Positions 1 through 9,481 of a stretch of DNA of 64,000 nt are shown piece after piece (position 1 is the stretch's first letter; each line of letters begins with the position of its first letter). A program made the position numbers and the translations under genes. Source of the stretch: Gyromitra esculenta (taxonomy: Eukaryota > Ascomycota > Pezizomycetes > Pezizales > Discinaceae); contig JBCAML010000004.1 in NCBI GenBank assembly GCA_038503075.1, forward strand, positions 1,943,149 to 2,007,148. The letters are read 5' to 3'. Below the pieces are notes generated by a model. It saw nothing but the letters and a program-made list of their open reading frames with translations. It had not been told where the DNA came from and did not search any database.

Positions 1-103
1 AAAAGGTTCCAAACCAGGACACATGAAAGGGAGCCGAAGCGAAAAGAGAGAAAGGATGAAAGAGAGAGGAAATGAAAACTGTAGGACGAAAGGAAAGAAA
101 AAT

Positions 104-1785
104 TCAGAACTCCTCAAACAGATGCCCGTATTGATCGAAGCTATCGCCCACCCCGTACTCTTCCTGCTCTTCAGGATATCGATCAAACTGACTTGAGTCA
201 CCGACACCCCCCCTAACCGGCGGTACGTAAGGCGCTTCGATATCTTTCCTCGCAAGGCGCTCCCAGTTGACCTCCGCAAACCATTGATGTTGCTTGATAT
301 CGTTGCTCCCATGAAGCAAATTACCCAACCGCTTCGTTAAATCGGGAGTTATCAATTGTTCGAGGAGATGTTGGGCGTCTGGATGGATGTAGGGTGGATA
401 CTTGACACGGCCTTTAAGAATGTTTTCGTAGATCTTCATGGGGCTCCCGCCATCCCAGAAGGGAGTGTAGCCGCAGAGCATCTCGAAAATCAGAATACCC
501 AATGACCACCTGTTTTTGTAATTCTGTCAATTACTACCACCTAATAATTAAACAGAAGTTGAGATGAAAGTGCTAGCTGAAGAAAGAAAGACCAACTCGA
601 AGATACTCACCAATCTACGGATTTGTTGTATCCCTTTGATGAAACAACTTCAGGTGCCAGATAGTCCGGAGTGCCACATAATGTCCATGTGATGTCCGGA
701 ACCTCTTTCGCAAACCCAAAATCTGTTATCTTTAAGTGACCATGCCTATCTAAAAGCAGGTTCTCGGGCTTAAGATCTCTATAGATGATATGGTGAGAGT
801 GTAAATAGTCGAGGGCAAGCGCAACTTCAGCAGCATAGAACTTTGCCACGGGGTTTGGGAATCGCTACAGTGCGGTAGGAGAGACCTTGAGCATATTCCT
901 CCGAGTCAATTGGATCGAGGACGCATGGCATACCTGGGATTTCCGCAACAGACTGAAGAGCTCTCCTCCCTCGATAAAATCCATCACCATGTAAAGGTTC
1001 TTATTGTCTTGAAAAGTCCCCCATAGCGTTATCAAGAAAGGGTGTTTAACCTTCTGCAGCATCCGTCTTTCATCGTTTGTATGTTCCACCTGCTTCATTT
1101 TAACGACCTGTGCCTTCTTCAGCACCTTTACGGCATAAAACCGAAGGTTATGACGTGATTGGACCAGGTGAACCCGACCAAAGCTCCCTGTTCCCAAGGT
1201 TCTCTGGATAGAGAAATCGCCTAACGAGTACTTTCCCTTGGTTGATCGCACGGCGGCAGCTTGTTGTAGCTGTTCATCCGGTTTTCGCTCCTGTGATACA
1301 GCGCCGCCCACATTGGCCTCTGTGCTTTGTGATTGAATCATTTCAGAATGTGCGGGAGCGTTCTGCGATGATGAGTTATTATCATATGGCCTTGCATAAT
1401 CGCCGGGTTGTGGAGGGTTTATGATGCTGTTGATGTTGCTTTGGTGAGGCTGGTTCTGATGCTGTTGCTGGGAGGCATGGGAGTGGGGATACTGCTGCTG
1501 ATGTTCCGGTATCATTGGCCGATGATCTGAAACCAGCGCCATGGGTTCAACGGGAGCTGGAGCTGATGGAACTGACGGTTTTGAAGGCGGAGCAGTAGAA
1601 GTCGAAGATTGGGACGCAGTCGAGTGCTTATTTAGTGAGTTGTGGTGGGAGACTGTTGGAGTAGCAGTCGTGAAGGTCGGGGTGGGCGGCTCTGATTCTC
1701 GAAATTCGGACTGGGAGCTATCCTTTCTCGCCTGCAACGAATCTTTGTCTTTCTTCTTCTTCTTGAGAAACCCGAGAGTCGGCAT
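104..1785 (-). CDS. pkaC: cAMP-dependent protein kinase catalytic subunit
   Basis: Exons 1785-934, 864-611 and 509-104 give 503 aa. Introns of 69 and 101 nt have GTATGC/GTGAGT donors and TAG/CAG acceptors. The kinase domain carries GTGSFGRV (P-loop), AVKVLKK (catalytic Lys), YRDLKPEN (catalytic loop), DFGFAK (DFG) and [10 protein letters not shown] (activation segment). The protein ends in FEEF, the PKA-type hydrophobic tail. About 190 residues of low-complexity Q/S/P-rich sequence precede the kinase, as in other filamentous fungi. I chose the ATG at 1785, which gives [12 protein letters not shown]; an upstream in-frame TTG is not a credible start. In this family the kinase is released from its regulatory subunit by cAMP and controls growth, sporulation and nutrient responses. 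The subfamily (class I versus II) is inferred from the N-terminus only. Confidence 0.95.
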
Positions 1786-2458
1786 GCGCAAGATAGCCGG
1801 AAATATGTTTGAGAGAAGAGGGCTCCTGCTGTGGCCTCCTCCAATCCCTTTGTCTGTTTCAAGCAGCCTGCTTTCGCTTCGGCAGCAGATCCCAAAGGGC
1901 CCGAGAGAATAAACTACGGAAAAATAGCGACGGCGGTAGTATGGAAGAGTATAGGTACGTAGAGCTTCAATTACCTATTTCCCCTCCTGCTATCGTTACT
2001 CTGCCTTTTACCGAGCCGGGCCGTGGAAACGTTTTCGACAGGCGGGGGTATAGGCCAGGACAACAGCAAAGAGCACGACGACGACGACGACGAAGATGAG
2101 GACGACGAAGATGGTGATGCGGGTGATGAGCGTGAGGACGGGGGAGTAGGTGAAAGCAAAGGGACCAGACTAGGGTATGGATGGTGATTCTAGAAAGTGA
2201 TCTAAAGGAACAACTGTTGGAGGAGGCTTTTGCCGCTGCAGTGCTGCCAGATTCAACGGAGCAATGCTGCAAACAGCCAGTTCGTTTCTTTCCCTGTATC
2301 GAGGTTTCTCTATCCCTTTTTTCCGGTACTGCTGTGTTTCTGTTCGAGGTCTCTCTGTCGTCCTCCTCCTCGTTTCTTCCTCTCTATTTTTTGTGTTGTA
2401 TGGATTTTTTGCGATTTTTTTAATTCTATTTTATTGAATTCCTATGTCTCTTTGTTGG
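1786..2458 (-). promoter_or_regulatory. Probable 5' leader of PKA gene, free of ATG
   Basis: Reading the minus strand, no ATG occurs for about 670 nt upstream of the PKA start. The first one met is at 2461. The stretch includes a GAC/CGA trinucleotide run (about 2078-2110) and pyrimidine-rich tracts. ATG depletion of this length suggests transcribed leader rather than promoter, but the transcript start cannot be seen. Confidence 0.45.
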
Positions 2459-2461
2459 CAT
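2426..2461 (-). promoter_or_regulatory. Possible upstream ORF of PKA (11 codons plus stop)
   Basis: This is the first minus-strand ATG upstream of PKA and opens a tiny frame ending in TAG. It matters only if the transcript starts further upstream. Confidence 0.2.
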
Positions 2462-4586
2462 TCGTCCTTTCTGCTGGAATAACCGTTTACTTGGGTACCG
2501 ATTGATTACCTCTCTCTGTGTCCTCTCAGGCAACACAAAAAAGGGCTCGCTTGAAAGACCTCAAGGCTGCTTTCTCCAGACTCGATCGCGGACCAGAGCA
2601 AAAGGGCAATGGGGAAGCGGCGGCTATCCTGGGACGATCGACGAGGAAGACTGCTGCATTCGGAAAGTAGCAGAGGGGGGCTTTCCTGACCGTTTTGGAG
2701 GGGCAGGGTGGGGGATAGGTGAGAGGATGAGGAACGTTGGCTGGCCCGGGGGGGGGGGTGGACACAACAGAGGGGTGGGGTAGGTTCAAAGGAGCGGCAC
2801 AGCAATAAAGTGGGAATGTGTTAGGTTACGGGTTTTCTCTGCAAATCCCCACAGTTCTGAGGCAGATCGTGCACCTACCGAATGTCCACATGCTGATCTT
2901 TCCGTCGGCTCAAATCCACCTGTTGGGGGGCTTCTGGTGCTGACCCGGGTGACGAAAATACCTACATTTGTGGAGCAGCCCACCACCCACCACATTCCAT
3001 ATGCAAATGTTTCTGGGCCGTAATACTGACGTGGAGGTTACTATATATTGGAGCCTTGGACAAAAGCACCAAGAACAATGCTGAGCTACTCTTCCGGCTC
3101 GAATAATTAGAGGAGACGCCTTATCCTCGGAATTACAGCGAACAAAGCCCAGGGTCGACATTTAGGTAAGCGATAAGTCTTCATTCCGCGGCGTACTCCA
3201 GAGTACTTTGTTGACCATGGCTGCCCACAGATGCCGACGTCATCCATGTTACGGCTGACAAGGCTTATATTAAGCTTATTTTCGCTGGCTACGAATGCTG
3301 TGATTCCTACTCTACACTTTCTACGTACCTATCCACAAAGCATCGCAGGCCCCGTAGTCCCTACGAGGGTTCTCCCCAATTTACGGCAGACCTTCTCAAA
3401 ACCCCCAAGTTTCTGAACCTAAAAAGTGATATACATAACCAATAAATGTAACTGGTGAATTCCTTCCCTCCAATTAAACATACATGTGATCAGGACAGTC
3501 TTTTGTGCGTGTATATATGCTGAATGACTTAGTTATCAGTTTGTAAGATATATAGTCGTACCGTAGAATAGGGTTTAAATTTTAAGGTCAACCAATTCTT
3601 ATAGTACCTATTTTTAAAAAGGCTATTTACTCAACCTCTTAACTGCATGTACATATACTTCTAAGAGGTAGTAACAATTCGCCAGACAGTGTCAAAGATA
3701 GGCTGAGTGATCGGTAGTGATCCTAGCCAATAGGGACAATACTCGATCGACATTCAACGTTCAGTCACATAGCGGCATGTACTTAACTACATAGGAGGTA
3801 CATGTATCTTGAGTTGTCTTGGTCAACAAGTTCATGTTCTTGGTGTCAATGACTTGCGTAGACTCTATGTAACGCTCTACTACATGTACGTGTCTTCAAT
3901 GTCACTACATACATGTAAGTAAATGTATACAGCGAAGCCTCGGTGACAGCATTCCCAGCATCAACATACATGTATCCACGCTAAAAGCATACCAGCTGAT
4001 TAAATTTCGCGATTGGTAACAGAAAATCTGTCTCGCTAACCCGATATAAATATAACCAACCTACACGAACCTCCTAGACGTATTACTTCATACCATCAAT
4101 ACTCGAATGCACACGCTACCAAACAAAAAAGTGTTGGCCCCCACCCCGTAGGTTGTCCCTACGCTGTGGAGATCGAACGCACCCCCCGATCTGTTTGCTG
4201 GAATGCAGATTGTTCACTAACCTTTCGCAGGGCATTTCACACAGAGTCTAAAGTGGAACTCCTGAAGTAAATATATCTTCCTCCTTTAATGGTAAACACC
4301 AATGATGACCTCGGTTCCGGCCCTATCCGTACTGACAAAAAATGTATTTAAGTCTGGAGTCTCCCTGGTTTCTGGTTTCCGGTCGGTGATGAGAGCAATT
4401 CCCGCTGCCGGGAGGTACGAATCGAGTTGACATGGTTTGTGTTGCATGGGAACGCCACGATTTCTGAGAAGGCTGATGCGCGATTAGCAAGGCCACCTAC
4501 ACAGAACTAGGTCGCTTTGCGGCAGTAATCACCAAAGTGATTCTAGTGGGACCGAAAGCCACCATGTGTGTGCAGATCAGAATAAG

Positions 4587-4724
4587 TACTTGTGCTCTAG
4601 CATAAGTACCTGAAAACAAGGGTAAGGCTTTGGCCAACCAAACTTTGAAGCGCTGCTGCGGGACGAATTAAAAAAACTTTGCCACCAAAAGGCATTTTTA
4701 GGTACTTATGCTAGAGCACGAGTA
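4587..4724. mobile_element. Candidate 138-bp MITE with inverted termini
   Basis: The left arm from 4587 (TACTTGTGCTCTAGCATAAG) is matched by the reverse complement of the right arm ending at 4724 (TACTCGTGCTCTAGCATAAG). The match continues through GTACCT and into an A-run, so the arms are about 26-30 bp with one or two mismatches. Both ends begin with TA, which fits TA target choice. There is no coding capacity. It could alternatively be a structured non-coding hairpin. Confidence 0.5.
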
Positions 4725-4908
4725 GAGCCCGGCAAAATCTTGTCTAGATCTTTAATTATGAAATTTTTTCTAGGTTGGTACCAATTTTAAGTACATACTA
4801 CAGACAGTTATTCTTTCAAGTGCTTGTCTATATACCTATTTAAAAGAATTCACGGTTGTAGATAGAGTCATAGAAGGCATGTGAGGTAAGCCATATTTAA
4901 AGAAAGCT

Positions 4909-4928
4909 ACCACCACCACCACCACCAC
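4909..4928. repeat. (ACC)n microsatellite
   Basis: Uninterrupted ACC trinucleotide run downstream of the NFKBIL1-like gene. Confidence 0.9.
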
Positions 4929-4993
4929 GATGAACAGTTATATTACACAGCCCTATGCTAAAACTAAATACCTCTCATATCCATTTACTAGAC

Positions 4994-6142
4994 TTATCTT
5001 GCTTCTTTCCCTTTATATTCGATCCATAACGAATCAATGGCTTGAAAAACGGCTGTGACCCCTTTCGCCTCCTTCTCGCCGATCCCCCCCCTTCCCCATC
5101 GTTGCTGAGCTTTGTCTGGATGCCACCTCACTCTTTCCAATTTCAAAATATCGGAGAATTCTCCATTACCAGACCCTGGGCCTGTTGGCGCCGCCAAAAA
5201 GAACTGCTCAACAGCCTTTTGAGAGATATCTGATAATTCCCCAGATTCGACAGGCCACGGGATTAAACACTGAGGTCTTTCACTCTTTCCCTCACTGTCA
5301 TTGACGTCAACCTGAGCCCCCTTCATGATTATCGCCCAATCTTCTAGGTACTCATCCCAACGTTTACGTAACCTGTTCTTTGCTCTCCTCTCCCTCCTTT
5401 GGCTGCCTTCCCTTAGCCGTGTCTTCTCGGTTTGTTCCCACTGCTTGCGATCTTCTTGATCTTGTCTTTTTCTCTCCTTCTTCTCCTTCGACTTTCGTTC
5501 TCGTTCTTCTCGTTCCTCGATAATGTGCTGGTGGCTTTTCTCCCACATCTTTTCACGAACATACTTCGCGTACTCCTCGTCGTTCATCTTTTCCAGCTTA
5601 CCTCTCTGATCCTTAATCTCAGGCCGAGGATACACATTTATTGGCTGTCCATAAACACCCTCCCAAAAAGCAGCCCCTTCATCGTCCGCCATCGCATCAA
5701 ATAAGGACTCACGGAAGGCATCGTCCGAATTGGCATATTTGAAAGAGGCTGCATTAGGGATATACGTATCATCATAGGCCGTAGGGTCATCCCTAACTTC
5801 GCGGTGCTGATGAGTATGTTTTGGGCGTTTAGAAGAACTGGAGCTGTCGTGGTGATGGCGGTCTCGCTTCCTGCCCCTCCCATGATCTGACTGATGCTTC
5901 CGCTTCTCTTTGAAGCGAAATTTGCTTTTAATCTGGGTTTTAACACCCTTAGGATTTTCTGCTGCTGCTGTTCCATAACAATTTTCGTCTTCATTGCCGT
6001 CGTCAGAATGAGGAGGCTGTGATGAGGATCGTGAGTCCATCGAGTTTACTGGATGTTGATAAGGCAGGGATGGAGGGGCATCGTCTTGTGTTAAGCCGTG
6101 GAGTACGCCGAGACGGTCGTTGGATATGTTAAAAGAACGCAT
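4994..6142 (-). CDS. NF-kappa-B inhibitor-like protein 1 (NFKBIL1) family protein
   Basis: Single exon of 382 aa with a clear ATG and TAA. The N-terminal 120 residues are polar and His/Ser/Lys-rich. The middle (about 180-270) is a highly charged E/R/K helix, likely coiled coil. The C-terminus has the family signature VRWHPDKAQQRWG near residue 345, a J-domain-like HPD motif embedded in the NFKBIL1 C-terminal block. A second Met about 34 codons downstream could also be the start. Metazoan members have been linked to mRNA processing; the fungal role is unknown. It is transcribed divergently from the DUF4238 gene, sharing about 320 bp of upstream DNA. Confidence 0.85.
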   Translation of the reverse strand: MRSFNISNDRLGVLHGLTQDDAPPSLPYQHPVNSMDSRSSSQPPHSDDGNEDENCYGTAAAENPKGVKTQIKSKFRFKEKRKHQSDHGRGRKRDRHHHDSSSSSKRPKHTHQHREVRDDPTAYDDTYIPNAASFKYANSDDAFRESLFDAMADDEGAAFWEGVYGQPINVYPRPEIKDQRGKLEKMNDEEYAKYVREKMWEKSHQHIIEEREERERKSKEKKERKRQDQEDRKQWEQTEKTRLREGSQRRERRAKNRLRKRWDEYLEDWAIIMKGAQVDVNDSEGKSERPQCLIPWPVESGELSDISQKAVEQFFLAAPTGPGSGNGEFSDILKLERVRWHPDKAQQRWGRGGIGEKEAKGVTAVFQAIDSLWIEYKGKEAR

Positions 6143-6465
6143 ATTGGTAACGTTCTCATAGGAATTATTACAGATCGGATTGTGAGCTGTAACTACTGAA
6201 CGACCGGGTAACTGCTGCCTAAGTCACATCATCCAGTGATAAACAAATAAGGTCTGACTCAACTGAGGCATTTCAACCCTTCCCAAAGGTGGGGAAAATG
6301 GCTCACTCCATAACTATACTCGTTCCTTCAAAACGTCGTCCACTACGAAGTGGGAATCGCTGCCGATATTTTATTGCTGATACAGTTTTCAGTTCACCCA
6401 CTATATTTCAACCCAAACCCTTAGTATCTGCGGCTAATCACGTCAGTGGCCCACGCGAGCCAAAG
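6143..6465. promoter_or_regulatory. Shared divergent upstream region
   Basis: This 323-bp gap separates the start codons of the NFKBIL1-like gene (-) and the DUF4238 gene (+), so it must contain both core promoters unless leaders overlap. I recognise no specific element in it. Confidence 0.5.
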
Positions 6466-7964
6466 ATGGATATCGCTGAATCTAGGCAAAACCCCCCTAA
6501 GCAAGTTCCCGAAAACCAATACCATCATTATATCTCAAGGTTTATCCTGAGAAGGTTCACTAGAGGGTTGGGCATCATATTCCATTTGAGCAAGTATATA
6601 AAACTCACAAAATACGATCGTAAAGGCTATGCAACTATCTAGGATCGCGTCGACACAGATCACTACAAGTAGAAGAGTTGGCATACTGCTATAACGTCTC
6701 CGAATCAACGGGGACAATCACTAAGCGCCCGATAAGGGCAATATATGGCATCAAAAATCTCTATAGGGATGCCGAAAATGCCGAAAACCCTCATGAGATC
6801 GAAAAAAAACTGAGCGTACTCGAATCGAAGGCTAGCAGGGTGATTTCTAAACTTCTCAAAACTGTTACCGAAAATAGGGAGACCTGGGTAGAAGGTGAAT
6901 CGAATGGAAGCCTCTTATTTGAGATGACACGAAGACATCACAATTGCATTCGAAAATTCATGTATATCATGTATTATCGCAAGCACGAGTTCGCCGAATC
7001 TTATTGGAGAGAAGACGACTCCGAGAACGTTCCGTTACGCCCGTGGGTATCAAAATTCTGCGAACGGGAGAACCTCTCACCCGATCCGATTGTCATTTGG
7101 TTACGCATCCTTTGTTATTTTCTCGATACACAACATCCAGATATAATCGACCATGGGCGTAAAGCGAAAGGAGAGTATGATCGCCGACAATACGAGTTTC
7201 CTCATACTAGGTACGCAGAAATTGATCCCGACTTAGAAAATTGGCAGGCCACAGGGTATTCGAATGAAGCGGATGGACTCTTCTTAGCCATCTGGAAAGC
7301 AGCTCCAGGGGAAGAGTTCATTCTTTCGGCAAACTCTTTCGGACTTTTTGAGGGTGGTGAGAGCCCCTTTGGACCAATTCATAGATTCTATGTTATATCC
7401 CCCCAAATTGTACTCGTGCTTTGTTCTGTCGGCCTAGGGTGTGATAAAGTTAGTCCAACACTCAGGAAACACTGTCAGCAGTCAATGTTCTGGGAGGCAT
7501 CACATAAGCCGCCGAGGGTCAAGTGCGCCGAAGAACCACCGGAGTTTCGGGACTCAGGAGAACGATGGGAATACGAGGCACAGGAGAATCACCGGGAAGA
7601 CGATGTCATGGAATTTGAGATTTCAACACTGTCGAAAGAGCATACTCATATTATTAATGCGATTATACTCGGGAACGCCAACGACAATGATCTCATCACA
7701 TTTCACTCTAGAGAAGCAATTTTACGGACTCTCGATTCATTCGGTAGCAATCCAAACTTTGTAAATCAGAGTAAATACCGTCCACTGGTGAAGGAGCTGT
7801 TGAGAGTAATCGGAGGATCGAACTCGTTTGAAATACTGAGGTTTTACTCGGATGAAGAATTCTCGTCAGAATACAACTCCCTAGCCACTGGCCAAGCGAA
7901 TACCGTGGAGAATTCGGTACGGCTTCCAATCTCCTCCGGCAACGAAGAAATCAAACATGGCTAA
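6466..7964 (+). CDS. DUF4238 family protein
   Basis: Exons 6466-6593 and 6659-7964 give 477 aa. The 65-nt intron has a GTATAT donor and ACACAG acceptor, and frame arithmetic closes. The first exon encodes the family's N-terminal hallmark NQYHHYISRFILRRF. The second continues with YNVSESTG, then IYGIKNLYRDAEN, EKKLSVLESKASRVISKL and a YIMYYRK helix, all typical of DUF4238. No membrane segment is visible. The biochemical function of the family is unknown. In fungi these genes are often multi-copy and patchily distributed, so this may be an accessory gene; nothing else in the window resembles it. The exact donor site is the least certain part of the model. Confidence 0.82.
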
Positions 7965-8054
7965 CTCTTAATTTGCACAAACAAGAGACTCTTCGGTGAA
8001 CTTATTAGAAGGTGTTCGATTGCCTCTAGTGATCGATCAATAATTCTCACGAGC

Positions 8055-8429
8055 ATGGGCTCCGGTGGGCCTTTGCAGGTGGAGTATCGTTCGGACTCGG
8101 AGTCCCCTAGCAACTCCGGTTCCCCACCCTCACCCCATCCTTCAGACCGGTCGCCACAATATTCTCTGCCGTCTCCATCGCCTCCGAGGACCATACCCCT
8201 CACCTTGCCTGCCATCCCAAACCTCGAGGCCGAAGAAGTCTACATTCGGGACGACCTAGAGCTTGCGGGTGAACCTAAAAGCACAGCACCATGGCGAGCT
8301 CTCACACTTCCTATTTGGTTATTTTGTACGTTTTTTCTTGCAGTTTTGTACTACCGTGTATCCCGATTTTCTTTCCCGGAGAACATCGATCAAATTCACG
8401 ATGCCGTTAACTCACAGTCTCTCCAATAA
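8055..8429 (+). CDS. Small hypothetical single-pass membrane protein
   Basis: An intact ATG-to-stop frame of 124 aa begins 90 bp after the DUF4238 stop. The first about 75 residues are Ser/Pro-rich and disordered (PSNSGSPPSPHPSDRSPQ). A strongly hydrophobic segment near residues 84-103 (LPIWLFCTFFLAVLYYRVSR) is followed by a short polar tail, so a tail-anchored or type II topology is possible. I recognise no family. It might be part of a larger spliced gene or a chance frame. The Ser/Pro-then-TM organisation is the only argument that it is real. Confidence 0.4.
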   Translation: MGSGGPLQVEYRSDSESPSNSGSPPSPHPSDRSPQYSLPSPSPPRTIPLTLPAIPNLEAEEVYIRDDLELAGEPKSTAPWRALTLPIWLFCTFFLAVLYYRVSRFSFPENIDQIHDAVNSQSLQ

Positions 8430-9481
8430 TGCCACAACAGCCGAAGAATAGATGAGATTTGATGGTTTCACCTCTTCTTCGGGCTGCGTGGTAATTGTTT
8501 GTTGCGACCGTTTCTTAAGCGTTATCGTGATGGGTAGGGGCTAAATATAGAGGTACTAATGGCGGGGCCCGGGGCGGATATAAAATACCGTCACGCTTCA
8601 ACCAGTAGGTCATACTGGTTGAAGCGTAGCGGTATTTTATACCCGCATCGGGCGTCACTATTAGTACCTTCATGTTTGATTCTTACGATGGGGAAAAAAA
8701 ACCGACAAGGTAAGTTTATTCCCTTGGTTTGGGAGCTTTTCTCCTTTTCTCCTTTTCTCCTTTTCTTTTCTTTTCTTTGGCGAGGGTTGGCGAATTCGGA
8801 CTTGGAGGGCCGGGACATATATTTTGCGGCGGATAAGAGTGTGGCAAGATTTGCGGTGTTTTCGTTGAGGATATCATGACGGGTTTTTGGGCGATGGGAG
8901 TGAGCAGTGGTAGGAATATTGGAGAACTTATGAGGGATGTGTGCACGAACCTTTTTTTCTGTTCCGACTTTGTTTGACTACCTTGCTTGGCTTTTCTTGA
9001 TTTTTCTTGATCCCTGTTCGTGCCTTCGTATTGGATCTCTTTTGGATTATGACACTTGATGGTTCAGAGCGGTTCTCAAGGAGGCGAGCTATTATCCCCG
9101 TGGATTTCGTACACAAGGGCTCTAGGGAAGTGTCGGAAGTGGTATATACATGCATGGAAAGGGATATATGGTTGGATGTTTTGTTTATGATATATTTTAT
9201 TTCTTTGCTCAAAGCTCCAGCTGAGTCATGATCCATCACTCGGATCACTAAACCGTACGATGACAGAGTAAACACAACTAAAAGGTAAGAACGAAGTTCT
9301 CATGGAGAAATATATGCTATTTAAGACCTCTTGCGCCTGACCCCCCCCCTAACTCCTAGTTGCTATGGTGCTAAGAGAACGAATGCCCACCCACGCCATA
9401 AAGAATCCTTAAAAAAGAGCAGCTAGAAACAAAAAACCATGTTCTCCCCACTCTTCCATTAATTATTCCCTACTAGAGATC
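8430..9481. other. Intergenic region with palindrome
   Basis: No supported gene. It contains the 119-nt palindrome at 8551-8669 and a pyrimidine-rich (CTCCTTTT)n stretch around 8738-8780. It presumably holds the 3' end of the minus-strand nuclease gene. Confidence 0.55.
8551..8669. repeat. 119-nt near-perfect palindrome (fold-back element)
   Basis: Two 57-nt arms (8551-8607 and 8613-8669) flank a 5-nt loop. The arms align with no gaps and about 9 mismatches, mostly transitions. The outer ends read AGGTACTAAT and the inner ends CGCTTCAACCAGTA. The arms also share ATAAAATACCG. This could be a fold-back MITE, or a transcript hairpin in a 3' UTR. No target-site duplication is evident. Confidence 0.85.

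Larger units (their letters stand above)
2462..4993. other. Intergenic region, no supported gene
   Basis: No frame has domain-like content or a plausible exon chain. It holds a G-run near 2749-2759, four TACATGTA octamers between 3799 and 3974, a short terminal-inverted-repeat element (4587-4724) and a trinucleotide run (4909-4928). Confidence 0.6.

Noticed and set aside
1786..1791. TTG-initiated extension of PKA
   Set aside because: Non-ATG start two codons upstream of an excellent ATG with a family-typical N-terminus.
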